64,000 nucleotides of DNA from Chiua virens (GCA_019787685.1 JAHNUO010000002.1:1798001-1862000); one strand, 5' to 3'; positions 32,177-44,767 are shown, numbered from the stretch's first letter. Numbers and translations: made by a program. Notes: generated from the sequence alone by a model not told the origin.

Positions 32177-34535
32177 CTAATCGACACGGATGGGACTTCC
32201 TGGAGGAATGTTATTCTGCATGATTGCATTTGCGACCACCTTTGTTTCCGCCTTCTTGTTGCGACGGCCGAGAAGCGTTGCGTTGTCAATGTCCAATTCG
32301 AACCCTTTTGGTCCTCCTGTGCGGCGGCCGCGATCGCGGGGTCCCGCTCGACCATCCCATAGATTTTTCTCCGGAATGACTGCAGGAATGCCGTTCAGGT
32401 CCGCGTTCTTCGTTGCAACCACCCTCGTGTCTGCTGCAATCCCACCGTGTTGACCTCGACGGTGGCGGGCCTGATTGACCAGGCTTTCATCATCGGCTTC
32501 ATTGTCTTCGTCGTCCTCGTTGAGCCCATGCAGGAATCCTCGAGCTCCTGCGCCGCCCCGTCCGTTGTACGCGCGGCGACGCGCGCCTTCTTCCTCCATA
32601 CGATGCACCGCATAAGTGATGTCGAAGGCTTCCTTCAAAGTCGCAAGACCGGGAGAGCGTGCTGACTCGATTCCACCATGTGCGGCGCTCAAGAGGGGTG
32701 AGTCGAGAGGTGGGGTTAGAGCATAAGAGGCAGGAATTGGTAGAGCTAGCGAGACTGGGTCCGTATTACACCATGGATGTGCCAGAAACTCGTCTATGGT
32801 ATATCGTTGAGCTGGATCCACACAAAGCAGGTGCTCAATGAGATCCTTGGCTAAAAATGCAATGAGATTTGAAGGTTACACGCGTAAAAGCTCCGGAAAT
32901 ACCTGAACTATTGATGTGATCCCAGAAGGGGCTCAAGAACGTATAATACCCTCGGGCAACTTTCTCCGTCAGGACATTGATACTCTCGTCATAAAAAGGA
33001 GGGAATCCGCAAAGGAGCGTGTAAAGAACGCAACCGAGTGCCCACATGTCGACACTTTTAGAGTAGCGCTCATCCTTAACGATTTCAGGAGCTGTATAGC
33101 CAACGGTTCCACATGGCGTCATGGTTTCCTCATTCCACACCACCTTCGATAAGCCGAAGTCCGCGATCTTGACTCGTCCGATACCGCCACCGCCGACCCC
33201 GGGTATGAATTCACCTTCATCCTCTTTGTCCTCATCATAGGGTCGTCGTACAACGGCTTTGGATGGGATTATGGGTGTTCGTTCAAAGAGTAGATTCTCT
33301 GGCTTGATATCCCTGTATGATCCAGGCATTTTGATAAGGGCTTAACGGCACTGTTTGCTGAAATTCTCACCGATGAACCACACCACGCTCCTCGTGCATA
33401 TAACGGATACCGTGGGCGACCTGAAGGATAACGTGTCTCGCAAGATTCTCGCTGAAATAAGTGAGTTTAACAATCTGATGGAAAAGTTCCCCTCCCTCCA
33501 TGACTAAAAAAGGTCTACGTGAACCGATACAATCAATCTGGTGAAACTTGATCGCACTTACGTTCGAGTATAAGGAAATAGTAATCCAATGATTCGGAGA
33601 ACGATATTAACTTGACTATCGATGGATGGTTCATACCGCGCATGATTTGGACCTCTGCAAGCGATTAGGGAGCGTTATCTCGGGGAGGTCGCACATACCC
33701 TTAAGAATATTTGCACGCTTGAGTCCGAGAAAGTATGATCAGTGTCACAGCTTCAGACTTGGAGTAGAAAGTAAAGATGTCACCTCTGTGACGCGCGGCT
33801 TTTTCTTAAACTGAGGGTTGAGATGTTTTTCGCCGGCCTTACAGAGGGACGATATGGTGGATAGATGACATATGCACGAGTGGAGACCAGGAAGAATGAT
33901 GAAAGGGAGCAGGGTAGGGTAATATGAACTACTGGAGTATGAGCTCGGGCACGGGTATTTACCTGTGATGCATTCAGTTCGTGCTTTCGAACGACTTTGA
34001 CTGCAAAACGTATTCGAACACGAGGATGACTTGATACCAAAGCCGATGTGCTTACCAGCCACTTTTTCGCCGGTCGTAAGGTCAATAGCCTTGTACACGT
34101 TTGAAAAGGCGCCACTGGGACGGCGATGTTATGTTAGATGATCGAATGCGCATGAAGTTCGTACTGACTCTCCCATCTGCGCTACGAGCCTGAAGTTTTC
34201 AAGCCCCTTGTATGTGGGTAGACTCGACTTTGGATGATGTGCATCCACCATCTCTTCTTTCATCTCTGCTTTCGTAGTGGTGTCAGCAGGAGGGTGAGGA
34301 GCTGGGGATTGCTCTATGGGAGGCAGTGCGGGTTCTGGCTGTGGTGGCTGTTTGATGGTATCCTGTGGTGGTGGTGGGGATGATTTGGTGTATTCCTGGG
34401 GGTCAGAGTCGGCCTGTCGGTGGTTTTGGTGTTTGCGGATGAGATCTGGTCAACGTGGTGGTCGGAGTTAGATTGCGGTAATTTAAGTAAAAGCGAGGTG
34501 GACACACTCTTGAAGGCTGCTACGACGGCGGGCAT
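32177..34535 (-). CDS. SRK1/RCK2-like MAPK-activated protein kinase (CaMK group)
   Basis: Starting at ATG 34535 (MPAVVAAFK), a Pro/Gln/His-rich N-terminus leads into [15 protein letters not shown] and the kinase N-lobe ([12 protein letters not shown]). Several introns later comes [18 protein letters not shown], then the catalytic [12 protein letters not shown], an acidic Gly-rich insert of about 45 residues, [33 protein letters not shown] and [20 protein letters not shown]. The insert between the catalytic loop and DFG is a feature of the Srk1/Rck2 family, which acts below the stress MAP kinase Hog1/Sty1. The C-terminal 215 residues are low complexity, with [20 protein letters not shown] resembling the family's regulatory segment. 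The exon joins in the N-lobe (33.5-34.1 kb) are only partly resolved. Confidence 0.82.
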
Positions 34536-34790
34536 TGTGAGTGCTGTCGACGAGGAGGAGGAGGGAGAGGAAAAGGTGAGAGAAATTGAGAGAGATGGAA
34601 AGATGACTGTATGCACCACGCAACCTTTTTGTCACGCCAGCTGGTTGGAGCTCCGCTATGTGACGTCATAAGAGCATCTGGACCCAATTCCTTTTTAGAA
34701 ACTGTGAGAAAATAAACCTTTTTGATAAATACTTTGATTAATTATCCGATCTGTATACGAGGGTGCATAGTATGAACACGTCAACTCCTT

Positions 34791-36721
34791 CTAGACTCGC
34801 TCCCACTGTGGCATTCGATCCCTCGGCGGTGTGTGAACCAGCAACATGTTCTGCACAGGTGTGTACCCCACCAGACTCACCGTGCTTTGTTTGTGCCTGA
34901 GCACCGGGATATCGCGCGCACTCACTCTTGGCATCCCTTGAGTTGATTGACTTTGTGCTCCTAGCGAACCAACCCCGTCCATCCTCGAGGCCGCCTCTCG
35001 TCTGCCTCCTGCATCATGACGTTCCTCACCATGCTCCGATTCATTTGCCTTTCCACCTGGACCACTCGCAATAACGAAAACGCCCGCAAACTGTAGCCGC
35101 ACAGCCATAGAGGAATGTCACCATCTCGTGGAACGAGGCCCGTCGGAAGTCGCCATAAAGTACCGCAGATCCGACGACGGCAGACAACGTGAAAAATACA
35201 AATTGGGTTGGAATGACAGTTTTGGAATCAAAACGTTTCAGTGCTCGGTTAAGATATCGAATCTGGAGGATACCAGTGACGACAAGCACCTACAAGGGCC
35301 ATCAGCACAAGGTGTGCACGCAAACGACTGGGCTGACCTACTATGATCGGATACGTAATCCATTCGGCGATCACATTAACCCATTCTTTTGTCAAAAGCG
35401 TGGAGATCGCTTTGGTCGCCAGCACTGTAAAACCTCCTGCCGAAATCATCAGCCTGCGATCACATCGGACGGTCCAAAGTACCCCACCAAAGAGAGCACA
35501 TAAGCCAACGTCGACGACAACCAGGCGCTTTCCTATACTACCTTCGCTCAGACCACAAAGGATGATAGCAAGCACCAAGTATACAATCGAAAAGATCACA
35601 AAGGGCCGTTGTGTGATCGCCGCGATTAGGGCGTCGGAGGTCAGCACCGGTGGTGGACTATCCGACGATGGAGTGGAAAGTACCACGGTCGTCGCCCCAA
35701 TAATGGCAAGTAGGATTCCGAATATGTCACGCTAATTATACACATCAATGACCCTACTCTTGGATTGCACTGAATATAATTTACCGGGCGGAACCGTTCA
35801 TTTAGTAATAGCGGTGCGAAAAAGCAATTTGCAACCAAAGCGAACTGAAACTTAAGTCAGAAGGTGATCACCGCAACGGGGTGGGTTGTGCATCATACCG
35901 TCCCTAGCGGCGCGACGATCGAAGCAGGTGCGAACCCGTAAGAAATAAAGTTCCCCGTCTCGCCAATATTCATCAGAATGAAACCAGACCACCTGCGTGA
36001 ATAAGTGAACTCAAGTAGTCAGGATCAAATGAGTGACAAACCATAGTTTAGACCGTAGATAATCACTTTCTTTTTGATCTTTAGTCTTTCCCTGAGCGGC
36101 CTTGCCTTGACCCTGATCAGCCGTTCGAGTGGATCGTTGAGGGAAAGCATCCTTAACTGAACTATCTGCACGGAAATTTCGCGAATCTGAAGAACCAGAA
36201 CCCAACAACGATTGCAAGAGCAAAAACCGGGAAACGAAGGAGCGCTGTCGCGGACACCGTCTGGACCGCGCAGTGTTGGTGCTTTTTCGACTTCCACCAT
36301 CGTCCCCAACGACGGCAACATTGTATTCGGCCACCCCATAAGACGATAGAGGAGATTGGCTGGAGGATCGGTGGGATATCAACGGTTGTGCCTCAAAGTG
36401 GCCATTTTCTTCGGAGGCCTGTTGAGTTGCGCTGAAACGAGAGGTATTGTCAGGTCGGACGATGTGCCTCGTGCTCGTATCGCGCCCTGGCAGTCCGCCC
36501 TCCCTTTCTCCGTTGGTCAGGCCACTTTGACGCCCGTGGTCGAGTCGTTGATGAGCGAGCTTTTGGAGGTTAAGAGCCAAGGATATCAGCACATTGCCAG
36601 CGATTGCTACGCTAATACCGATGACCGTCTGGAGAGTGAGATGGGGGAAGACGATTCTCGGGTCATCCAGGGGGACCCAGGACATGGAAGAGCTGATTTG
36701 GAGTCCGGATTGTCCTGGCAT
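34791..36721 (-). CDS. NIPA-type magnesium transporter
   Basis: From ATG 36721, the first helix (VIGISVAIAGNVLISLALNL) is followed by a long hydrophilic loop. Then come the family helices: WSGFILMNIGETGNFISYGF and APASIVAPLGT, FALVANCFFAPLLLNERFRP, RDIFGILLAIIGATTVVLST, FVIFSIVYLVLAIILC, ILQIRYLNRALKRFDSKTV and TQFVFFTLSAVVGSAVLYGD. The ending is a hydrophilic tail. These are the hallmarks of NIPA magnesium transporters (DMT superfamily), which move Mg2+ across the plasma or endosomal membrane. In the last helix the frame shifts by one base at about 35091, between FLYGCAAT and FAGVFVIASG, with no intron possible. The tail continues normally in the new frame. The gene is divergent from SEC12, with 116 bases between starts. 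Confidence 0.85.
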
Positions 36722-36837
36722 TGAACCGACTTACTAAAGTGACACATCAACCTTACGAATATCAAGATATGGAATGTCTTTCCCACGCATGCTTGTCCAT
36801 ATGATACCGTGACTGACTTGAAGTCATTGTTCCGCTC
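36722..36837. promoter_or_regulatory. Divergent promoter of the NIPA gene and SEC12
   Basis: Only 116 bases separate the two start codons, so both genes must be driven from this interval or from within each other's 5' ends. No distinctive motif is seen. Confidence 0.55.
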
Positions 36838-38574
36838 ATGCGCGCACAACACACCCCACACTCCTTCCCCGCCTTCCCTGTTTATTCATGCGCATTCATT
36901 GCAGATGACAAAGTCATCGTCGGTGCTGGAGGTGGTGCTTCAAGAACAGGCATAAAAAACAAATTGGTATTTCCACCATGTGTCGTGACCACGCTCAATC
37001 CACTCATGTTCTGCTAGCGACTGTTCCATGTATCCGATGATAGACAGTTGCATACTCTCGGCGAGCTAGAACTCGGAAAGGATGAAGATGCGCCAATGAG
37101 CATGGCCGCCCACTCCCAGGTACCACATATCTAACACGCTTCTACGGGCTCTTAGCAATCCATAATTGCAGAGTAGGACATTCGTATGTGGCATAAATAG
37201 CAGCGCGGAGAAATCAGAAAAAGGGAAGAACGAAAACTGCAGGAAGTTCTCGGTCAGCACAGACGAGCACAAGTATGTCTCACTACCCACTCATTGTTTG
37301 CCATTGACATGGTCACCAAGGTTTGCACAGCTTGCCACTTGTAGCACGCTCGCCTCTGGCGACTTAGACGACTACCAGGTCCGTCGTTCGACCTCCACAG
37401 ATTGTCTCTTATAGACTGGACCTTTAGCGCGTGACGGTTGTCTCGTCGGATGGCAAATATTTGGCTGTTGCTGGCGCTCGTGATGTAACGCGTTCCTCCC
37501 TCATCTTTTGCACTGCCGCTCAACTACACCCTTTAGTTCTCTCTCCTTCACTACAACTCCCTTTCACCTGTGATTCCCTCAATACACATACACGATGGAG
37601 AAGTGTACGACGCGACCCTCTCTTCGTCGCACGTACGTCAACTCCTTTCCTTTTCTGTTATTTCCTTTGCAACTCAATCGCTCCAGCTCTTTCTTGCCAC
37701 CAGCTCAAATATATCGGTCTATACTCTCCCCACGCCCAGTGGCAGCGAACAGGATAGCACAACAAATGGTGGTATACCGCAGACTTCGGATCATTCCCCC
37801 GAAGGACTCGACGTGGTCAAAACTATCGAACTTCCCGCCGTACCTGGAGTTCCTTCTGGATCGCGTGTCGCATTTCGTGCTGCACGGTGAGTCCACGCGC
37901 AACTTACTCCATTCTAATCATCGTTCCTGTAGTCTGCACCCTGTACGTCAGGACACGTTGTACACCGTGGTTAATGTCACCCTTCCTCGTGCTAAAAATG
38001 CGAAGCTTGCTAAGAAACAAGCGTATGTCTTGAAGTGGAAGATCTTGGGGAAAGATGGTTCCTTGGATGCCTGTGTGGAGATTACCAGGAAAGCCTGCGA
38101 TGCTAACTTGACCTGCTTTGACGTTAGGTGCGTTTGCTCTTTGACACGTGGCGGCCAGGTGGCCAACTGAAGTTTCACAGTTCGGACGGTAAGCTACTTG
38201 CGTTTGGTGCATCCGACTACAGCCTCGGTGTTTTGGATTCCAACACTTTGAAAGTAAGTTGGACAGTGCAAATTCCGTGCATCGTGACACTGATGGCTCC
38301 AAATTGTTAGCCCTTGCTGTCCATCTTGAAAGCGCATGAGTTCCCAATTACTACCCTTCGATTCAGTCCTACCTCGAAGCTGCTCGTGTCAGGTGGCGTT
38401 GACAGCTCCATGCGTGTGATAAGCATTCCTCCAGACTTCAGAAGTCAATGTTGGTTCCTTCACCTCTTACACCCCCCTGTGTTGACCTCATGTTACTCTG
38501 CAGCATGGAACACCATCATATTTATTATCATCGCCATACTGGTTATCATCGTTGCAGTTTTGATGCGGCAATGA
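36838..38574 (+). CDS. SEC12: SEC12-type guanine nucleotide exchange factor for Sar1
   Basis: About ten exons. The first (MRAQHTPHSFPAFPVYSCAF, then IADDKVIVGAGGGASRTGIK) contains the GGGGxSxxG-like loop typical of the Sec12 beta-propeller, where potassium and Sar1 contacts lie. Later exons give LHTLGELELGKDEDAPMSM, CGINSSAEKSEKGKNENC, LASGDLDDYQ, VTVVSSDGKYLAVAGARD, VIPSIHIHDGEVYDATLSS and LSILKAHEFPITTLRFSPTS, WD40-type blades. The end is one transmembrane helix (TIIFIIIAILVIIVAVLMRQ) that almost reaches the C-terminus, so the propeller faces the cytosol. Sec12 loads Sar1 with GTP at the ER to start COPII vesicle budding. Most joins fit GT-AG rules and keep the frame. Confidence 0.88.
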
Positions 38575-38717
38575 GGAGGATATGCAATAATCTATGAACT
38601 CTTCCGAATCTACAACTTTTGTTCGGGCTCCTCGCACCTCGTTGTATTTATAACGCGTGTTAGATTCTTCTAAACTACACTCGAGACACATTTTTGTTGA
38701 TACCCCTCAGTCGATGA

Positions 38718-39559
38718 TCAATCATAATCTTCCTCCTCCACTAATTTCCGCTTGACACCACTGGAAGGTGTACTTGCCTGTACCTCCTCCATCGCCTCGT
38801 CCGCGTTGCTCTCCTCGTCCTCATCATCCACACCGCCTCCAAACAAATCCGCCTCCTCTCCATTCTCGCTCCCCTCATCCGGTACCTCACCTGCAATGAT
38901 CGGCCCAGGCGTTCCTCCCATATCCACATCCGTCGGCGTAATCGGCGCATGCGTCACCGGAATCGCAGCAGGCTCCATGTCCGCATCGTCTTCCTCGTCC
39001 TCCTGCACCCCCATGCCCGCTTCCTCCTCCTCGTCATCGATGATCTCCTCAATCTCCTCGTCGTACAGCTTCACCGTCGGCGAGGGCTTGTTCGGGACGA
39101 GGTCAAAGTTGATCGACGTGAGCGTCTCTTGGGGGGGTGGGAGGCGGACGCCAAAGACCTCTGGGACGGCGGGGAGGGGGGTCGCGTTCGTTTGGGAGGC
39201 GAGGGAGAGGAGGTACTACGACATGGCGGGTGAGTGGTCGAGGGGAGGCGACGAGGGGGACGTGGACGCACCTCCTTTGGAACGCGTCCACCAAACTCCC
39301 ATCCGACGCGCGCCTGGATCGCTAGGATGATGTCGTCCATCTCGATTTTGGATACGCCGGGGCGTCCAGCGTGTTCGGCGTACACTTGTGCATCCGACAA
39401 GACTTGGGTGGTGTAGCGGTGCGCAAACTCGAGTAGCTGGTGCAAGACGCCTGGTTGGGCATCTTGAACGGTGGGGGTTGACGCGAGCAGGAGAGCAATC
39501 GCTCTGGCTGTAGGCGGGAGGGTTTCTGAGGGTGCTTGGGCACCTTGAGGTCGTGACAT
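38718..39559 (-). CDS. TAF9: TFIID/SAGA subunit TAF9
   Basis: Two exons joined at about 39220-39276 encode about 260 residues. After MSRPQGAQAPSETLPPTARA comes the histone-fold segment: AIALLLASTPTVQDAQPGVL, HQLLEFAHRYTTQVLSDAQ, VYAEHAGRPGVSKIEMDDI and ILAIQARVGWEF. The TAF9-specific continuation is YLLSLASQTNATPLPAVPE and then FGVRLPPPQETLTSINFDLV. The C-terminal half is very acidic. TAF9 pairs with TAF6 through the histone fold in TFIID and SAGA, contributing to RNA polymerase II promoter recognition. Length and motifs match the family. Confidence 0.92.
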
Positions 39560-39793
39560 TGTCACCGTAAATGAATTCAAGTAGGAAAGCCGAATGTTAG
39601 CCCAGCAGTCCAGTCATCAACTACAGGTATTACAGGCAAGCGTATTATGCACCTCGTCCAAGACATACGTCTCGGGTAATAACAAAGAAAGAAAATAATA
39701 CAGAGGGCTAGCTAGGAACGAATGTCATAAAGATCTAGAATATAACTGTCATCATGATCTTCCCAAACATCCGGGCATATCCAGGGTTGAATG

Positions 39794-41836
39794 TCAATCA
39801 GCATATAAGACATGTTTTTCCGCACTTTCTAACCAGTCGCGCAAATCATGATTACCCTCGAGTCCTACGAACTCGTGGTGCAGGCTATCGCGATAACGAA
39901 GATTGGATATGCTCGTACCAAGGCGACCCTGGATTTTACTCATGAGCTCAGAGTGCGTCACCCTGGGATGAACGCGAATGGCAATCAAGTCATCGGTGAC
40001 ACGATCAAAGATCTTGATCTTGACGAATGCGATTTGAGGGTTGCCTGCAGACACGGGAGGTGCATTCATGTTAGTAGTAGCCGAGGAGTGTGACCGCGAA
40101 CGAGATGCGAGGGATGGTTGAGACGAGTGCAGCGACGATGGCGACGGCGTAGTGTAATCACCCCATTGACCATTCGAGATATTCGAGCCATGCGATGCTC
40201 GCGAAACATGTGCAAGGCCGTTTGACCGTTGAGGCGATGATGCTTCGCCATTTCGATAATGGAGCGAATCGGCCTGGCGAATGGAAGCGAACGTATCAGA
40301 TCGTTTGTGGGCCGCACCGCTCGTCTTGGAATAGACATGCGAAGATGGAGTAGGATCCTCGCCGTAATCCGAGCCGTCACTTCGGTCATCCCTGTCGGAT
40401 AGTTTCATCTCGCCAAGTGTATCGCGAACCTCATCCTCGAATTGGCGTGTAATTAAATCTCCACGTGCCAACCCCGCAGCCTCCTGTTCACCAGCGTCAG
40501 AAAATAGTGCGCTAATTTCGTCATAGCGAGGTTCGATCTCATTCTCTACGTCGCCTGGTTTTAGAGAGAGGAAGTTGCGAATGAGCTGGTGCTCCAAGAT
40601 GTAGGATGCGCCGATGGAGTTTAAGGCGCAAAGTTTGCGGATGTACTGATCGAGCTCAACCCGTCTGAGAGCAGTGACCTCATCGTCGACTTTGTCTGCA
40701 GGTCCAGGCATGAAGGGGAGAATGCGGGTGGAACCCGATTCCCGGCCAGCTTCTTGGGGGAAAGTCTCCAAGAGGTTGACTTGGAAGTCGTAAAAGTCGT
40801 TGTAGGGCCGGAAGAGGACAAGTTGTTTGGCTTTGGGCAAGACGTGAGGGTCATGTGGATCATACGGTTGAAAGATGGCATCAATTCGGAACCAGTATTC
40901 ATCCATCTCGTAATGGAATGAGACGACGTCAGCGGAAAGGAGAATGCCATCTGGGAGAGGGACAGGGGAAGGAGGTCGCGGCGCAGGGGCCGGAGCGGGG
41001 TCCGCCGGAGGGGGAGAGGGAGCTTGATCTGGAAGAGGTAAAGGATTAAATTGAGTGTAAGGGCTGATTGGTATGGAGGGTTGGGTGTCCTCGATTACAC
41101 CGAGAGAGATGCTGTTCTGTTTGTAGTTAATCATGGCTTTCTTCCAGTCCTCGACTTTTGGGAGATCGCCATGATCCATAAGCACATCTACGTCTTCGAT
41201 GGGGAGGTTGGAGGCGGGATCCCGGAGTTCGACAAAAGATGCCGGAATTAATCCAGGGCGGCCAAGTCTGCCAATAGGTTTGGCAACAAACCATTCGCGA
41301 TTGGACTGGGCGACGACGGAGATGGGATCGCCGGCTTTTGCATCGAGCTCGTCGGCGCGCTCTGCGAGGAAGTCGTGAAGGACGACAGCGTAGAAGACGC
41401 GTGTCTTTTGTATCTTTGGGGAGACGAGGGGGATAGATGGACTGTTGAGAGGGAGGGGGAAACGGGAGTCGCGGAGGCTATTAGGGCAAGAGGGGGGGGT
41501 CAGATAAGAGAGTGGGAAATGAAGAAGGACTGACGCGGAGGAGGGACTCTTAAGAAACTCTTCAAACAGGTTCTTTGGGACGAGACCACGCGCACCGGTT
41601 ACAGGGTTGTGTGCCTCATACCAGGGACCATCGGTGTCTGGATCGCCGGTTACGTAGAAGAAGTCGCCCTTTTGAAATGCAAGCTGCTGCTCGGGGCCAT
41701 CGGGGGCGTAAGAGGCGATTGCACGGATGACTTTTTGTGGGGGTAGGGATGAGGAGGGGGGTTTGGGGAGGGGGATGGGTGTTGATATTTGGAGTCTGTG
41801 ACTCTGAGTGCGGTTCTTCCGTAGAGACTTGATCAT
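39794..41836 (-). CDS. BEM1: BEM1/Scd2-type polarity scaffold (two SH3 domains, PX, PB1)
   Basis: ATG 41836 begins a basic N-terminus (MIKSLRKNRTQS). SH3-1 follows (VIRAIASYAPDGPEQQLAFQ to ARGLVPKNLFEEF), then an in-frame intron near 41490-41545. SH3-2 (RVFYAVVLHDFLAERADELD to PGLIPASFVEL), a Pro-rich linker, and a PX domain (MDEYWFRIDAIFQPYDPHD, then LFRPYNDFYDFQVNLLETFP with the basic pocket region) come next. A Ser-rich stretch leads to a C-terminal PB1 domain (FVKIKIFDRVTDDLIAIRVH). This order is diagnostic of Bem1/Scd2, which links the Cdc42 exchange factor Cdc24 to PAK kinases at sites of polarised growth. The protein is complete at about 665 residues. Only 89 bases separate its start from NOT3. 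Confidence 0.94.
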   Translation of the reverse strand: MIKSLRKNRTQSHRLQISTPIPLPKPPSSSLPPQKVIRAIASYAPDGPEQQLAFQKGDFFYVTGDPDTDGPWYEAHNPVTGARGLVPKNLFEEFLKSPSSASVLLHFPLSYLTPPSCPNSLRDSRFPLPLNSPSIPLVSPKIQKTRVFYAVVLHDFLAERADELDAKAGDPISVVAQSNREWFVAKPIGRLGRPGLIPASFVELRDPASNLPIEDVDVLMDHGDLPKVEDWKKAMINYKQNSISLGVIEDTQPSIPISPYTQFNPLPLPDQAPSPPPADPAPAPAPRPPSPVPLPDGILLSADVVSFHYEMDEYWFRIDAIFQPYDPHDPHVLPKAKQLVLFRPYNDFYDFQVNLLETFPQEAGRESGSTRILPFMPGPADKVDDEVTALRRVELDQYIRKLCALNSIGASYILEHQLIRNFLSLKPGDVENEIEPRYDEISALFSDAGEQEAAGLARGDLITRQFEDEVRDTLGEMKLSDRDDRSDGSDYGEDPTPSSHVYSKTSGAAHKRSDTFASIRQADSLHYRNGEASSPQRSNGLAHVSRASHGSNISNGQWGDYTTPSPSSLHSSQPSLASRSRSHSSATTNMNAPPVSAGNPQIAFVKIKIFDRVTDDLIAIRVHPRVTHSELMSKIQGRLGTSISNLRYRDSLHHEFVGLEGNHDLRDWLESAEKHVLYAD

Positions 41837-41925
41837 GAGGGCGACATACAAACGACTCGCAAACTAACTCGTTTCGGACCTTGTCTATGATTACGTAACA
41901 AATAACAACTCTCTCTCCTTCACCG
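41837..41925. promoter_or_regulatory. Divergent promoter of BEM1 and NOT3
   Basis: The 89 bases between the two start codons must contain promoter elements for both genes. The interval includes a CT-rich run (CTCTCTCTCC at about 41909-41918) just before NOT3. Confidence 0.55.
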
Positions 41926-44767
41926 ATGGCGGCACGAAAACTACAAAGTGTGTCTTTCAACATGCCATCGTATACTTTATACTTATCACTACTTCACAGC
42001 CGAAATAGACCGCACCTTGAAAAAGGTCGCAGAGGGCGTAGAGCTCTTTGAAAGCATCTATGACAAGATGCAAGCATCCACAAACCAGACGCAGAAGGAG
42101 AAGCTCGAGACCGACCTCAAGACACAGATAAAGAAGCTCCAGCGTCTCCGTGACCAGATCAAGACTTGGGTCGCAAGCAACGACATCAAGGACAAGTCCC
42201 TCCTTCTCGAGAACAGGAGATTAATTGAGACAGTACGTCCTCTTCCTTCTCCTTTCAACTGATAGCTACATCATCCGGAGTTGTCTTCACCTCTGTATGC
42301 TGTTGCTTCTGTCTCACGCGCATCTGACCTCCCTGGTATAGCAAATGGAAAAGTTCAAAGCTTGCGAAAAGGAAATGAAGACAAAGGCCTTTTCCAAAGA
42401 GGGCTTGACCCAGTCTGCAAAGCTGGATCCAAAGGCGCAGGAGAAACTGGAGGTCACCTCTTGGCTACAGCAGTCTGTCGAAGACCTTACGCTTCAAGTC
42501 GAGCAAGCAGAAGCAGAGATCGAGTCTCTACAAGGTAGTGGAAAGAAGCGCGGAAAGGGCCAGTCCTCCGCAGCAGGTCGTTTGGACGATCTCGAGCATC
42601 TCAATGAACGCCGGAAATGGCACATCAGTCGTCTGGAACTTATGCTTCGCTTACTTGACAATGGTTCCCTCTCCACCGACCGCGTGCTTGCTCTCAAAGA
42701 GGACGTGACATATTTCGTCGAGAGTAATACGGTCCGTCAACTTGTTTCTTACTGACAATTTCTCATCCCTCCACCAGGAGGAGGACTTTGACGAAGATAT
42801 GGGTCTCTATGACGACCTTCGCCTTGAGGAAGAGGAAGAAAAGTTTGGTTTGGCCAATGACGACGACGATTCCGACGATTCCGACGCACAGAGCGAAGGC
42901 AAGTTCCCCCATATTCTTCTCTGACACTTCCTGACTCTTTAAAAGATCCACCACAGAGAAAAAAGCATGACAAGGACGAGGAGAGTGTTGCAAGCGGTAG
43001 CAAACGAGATGATAGTCCTATTCAGAAGAAACCCGGGGTGGGGCTACAGCTGCGGAGTGAGTTTTAACTTGCTTGCACGTTCCTCTGTCTGAATGACGGT
43101 CTCCAGAGCCTTCGCTAGCAACAGAGTGTAAGTGCCTCGATTGCGTCACATGCGTGTTTTAATGAGCTCGAACCAGCCAAACCACCACCAAATCCAAATT
43201 TTGCACAACAGCCAATGTCCAGCATATTGAAAGCAGGTTTACCTCCGGCCCCTCGTCCTCCGGCAACGCTGCCTCCTATCAGGTATGCTGCCGCTGCCGC
43301 TGCTGCGGTCTCGTCCACTTCTCCAGCAACCTTGGGTCCATCAACACCGACAACCCAGACAACACCAAATATACTAACAACCCCAGCACCAGTACCACTG
43401 ACAGCACCCTCAATAGCAGCTTCATTATCGCAGAACATGCCAGAGTCACAGTTCTTATCATCGCCAAGTCTCACTCACCCGTCAGTGACGAGTCCGATGT
43501 TGTCGTCTGCCTCTGTATCACACCAACCAGATGGTTCTTTTTACTCGGGCCAAGACTCTCCAGCAATATCAGAAGCAGTGTCGAGTTCTGTTGGTGCACC
43601 ACCTGTATCCTCATCCCCACAACGTACGACACTGCCCAAAGGTACGACCGTCGTAACTTAATACACGTGCTGTACTTCACATAATCACATTTATAGAGCC
43701 TGTAACGTCACCTACGCTGCCAAGGGCTGGCTCACCTGCTATCCCAGTACGTCTTCCGTCAACCACCTACTCGGAATAAATGAAATTAACATGTGTGCGT
43801 ATGCAGCCAGTTGTGCCCTCAGAAACGCAACAGCCTCAAGCCAATGGCACCGCTCAAACAGCTCAGTTCACCGCACCACAACCTCCCCCAAGTGGACCCT
43901 CTCCTCTTCCTCGCCAGGTCCAGCAACCTTCCACCCCTGGGCTTCCAGGACCTTCCAGCACATCCTCGCAACCTCCCCAATTTCCTCCGGGCGTCAAAGT
44001 TCCGCTGTCCACTGAGCAACAACCAACTATCCAGGAACAACCTAGTACAGGGATGCTCAGACCCCCTTCAGAAAGTCATACTCAACAAGCTCCAAGTCGA
44101 CCTGCGACAACCACGTTCCCCGGATCCTTGTCAGATCTTGTGGCATCCTTTGAGACCGTGAAACAGAAAGGTAAGTCGCGAGCTTGCTCGGTTATATGTC
44201 TTACCTGGACGTTCGTAGCTCCTCATCGCATGAACAATCTGGGAGAAGTCCACAAGCTTCTGGAGGGTGGTTACACTCATGCACCGCAGCCGATCGACAC
44301 GGAAAAGTAAGCTCAGATTTATGCGACGAGGTAACAGCCACTCAATTTTATCCAGGCCAAAGTATTATGTCCCTCGACACCCTTTCAACACACCATCGTT
44401 TTACCCTCAAACACCACATCCTGTCCTGAGCTCTCCTGCTCTGTTCTCACAGATCGATGTCGAGACATTGTTCTATATTTTCTACTACCTTCCGGGAACG
44501 TATCAACAGTCAGTTATATTATCTCTTCCTGCGTGACTGGAGGACCCATCATATTGTGATAGGTATCTTTCTGCCAAAGAACTAAAGCGCCAATCATGGC
44601 GGTTCCACGTCAAATATTTGACATGGTTCCAACGACACTCTGAGCCTCAGGCAATCACTGAGGAGTACGAGCAAGGAGTATACGTCTACTTTGACTGGGA
44701 GGGTTCATGGTGCCAGCGCAAGAAGAGCGATTTCCGTTTCGAATATCGATATCTTTCGGAAGACTAA
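41926..44767 (+). CDS. NOT3: CCR4-NOT complex subunit NOT3
   Basis: Around ten exons. The N-terminal coiled coil reads [59 protein letters not shown], then [20 protein letters not shown], diagnostic of Not3/Not5. A central helical part ([20 protein letters not shown]), an acidic run and a long Pro/Ser/Thr/Gln-rich linker follow. The C-terminal NOT box holds [37 protein letters not shown] and [20 protein letters not shown], ending at 44767. Not3 is a core subunit of the CCR4-NOT deadenylase and mRNA decay complex. No internal defect is seen. It is divergent from BEM1 and convergent with the mitochondrial L7/L12 gene. Confidence 0.94.

Noticed and set aside
38752..39330. Long plus-strand Ser-rich open frame of 192 residues
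   Set aside because: It is the complement of the acidic Glu/Asp-rich tail of TAF9. Such runs give Ser-rich antisense frames.
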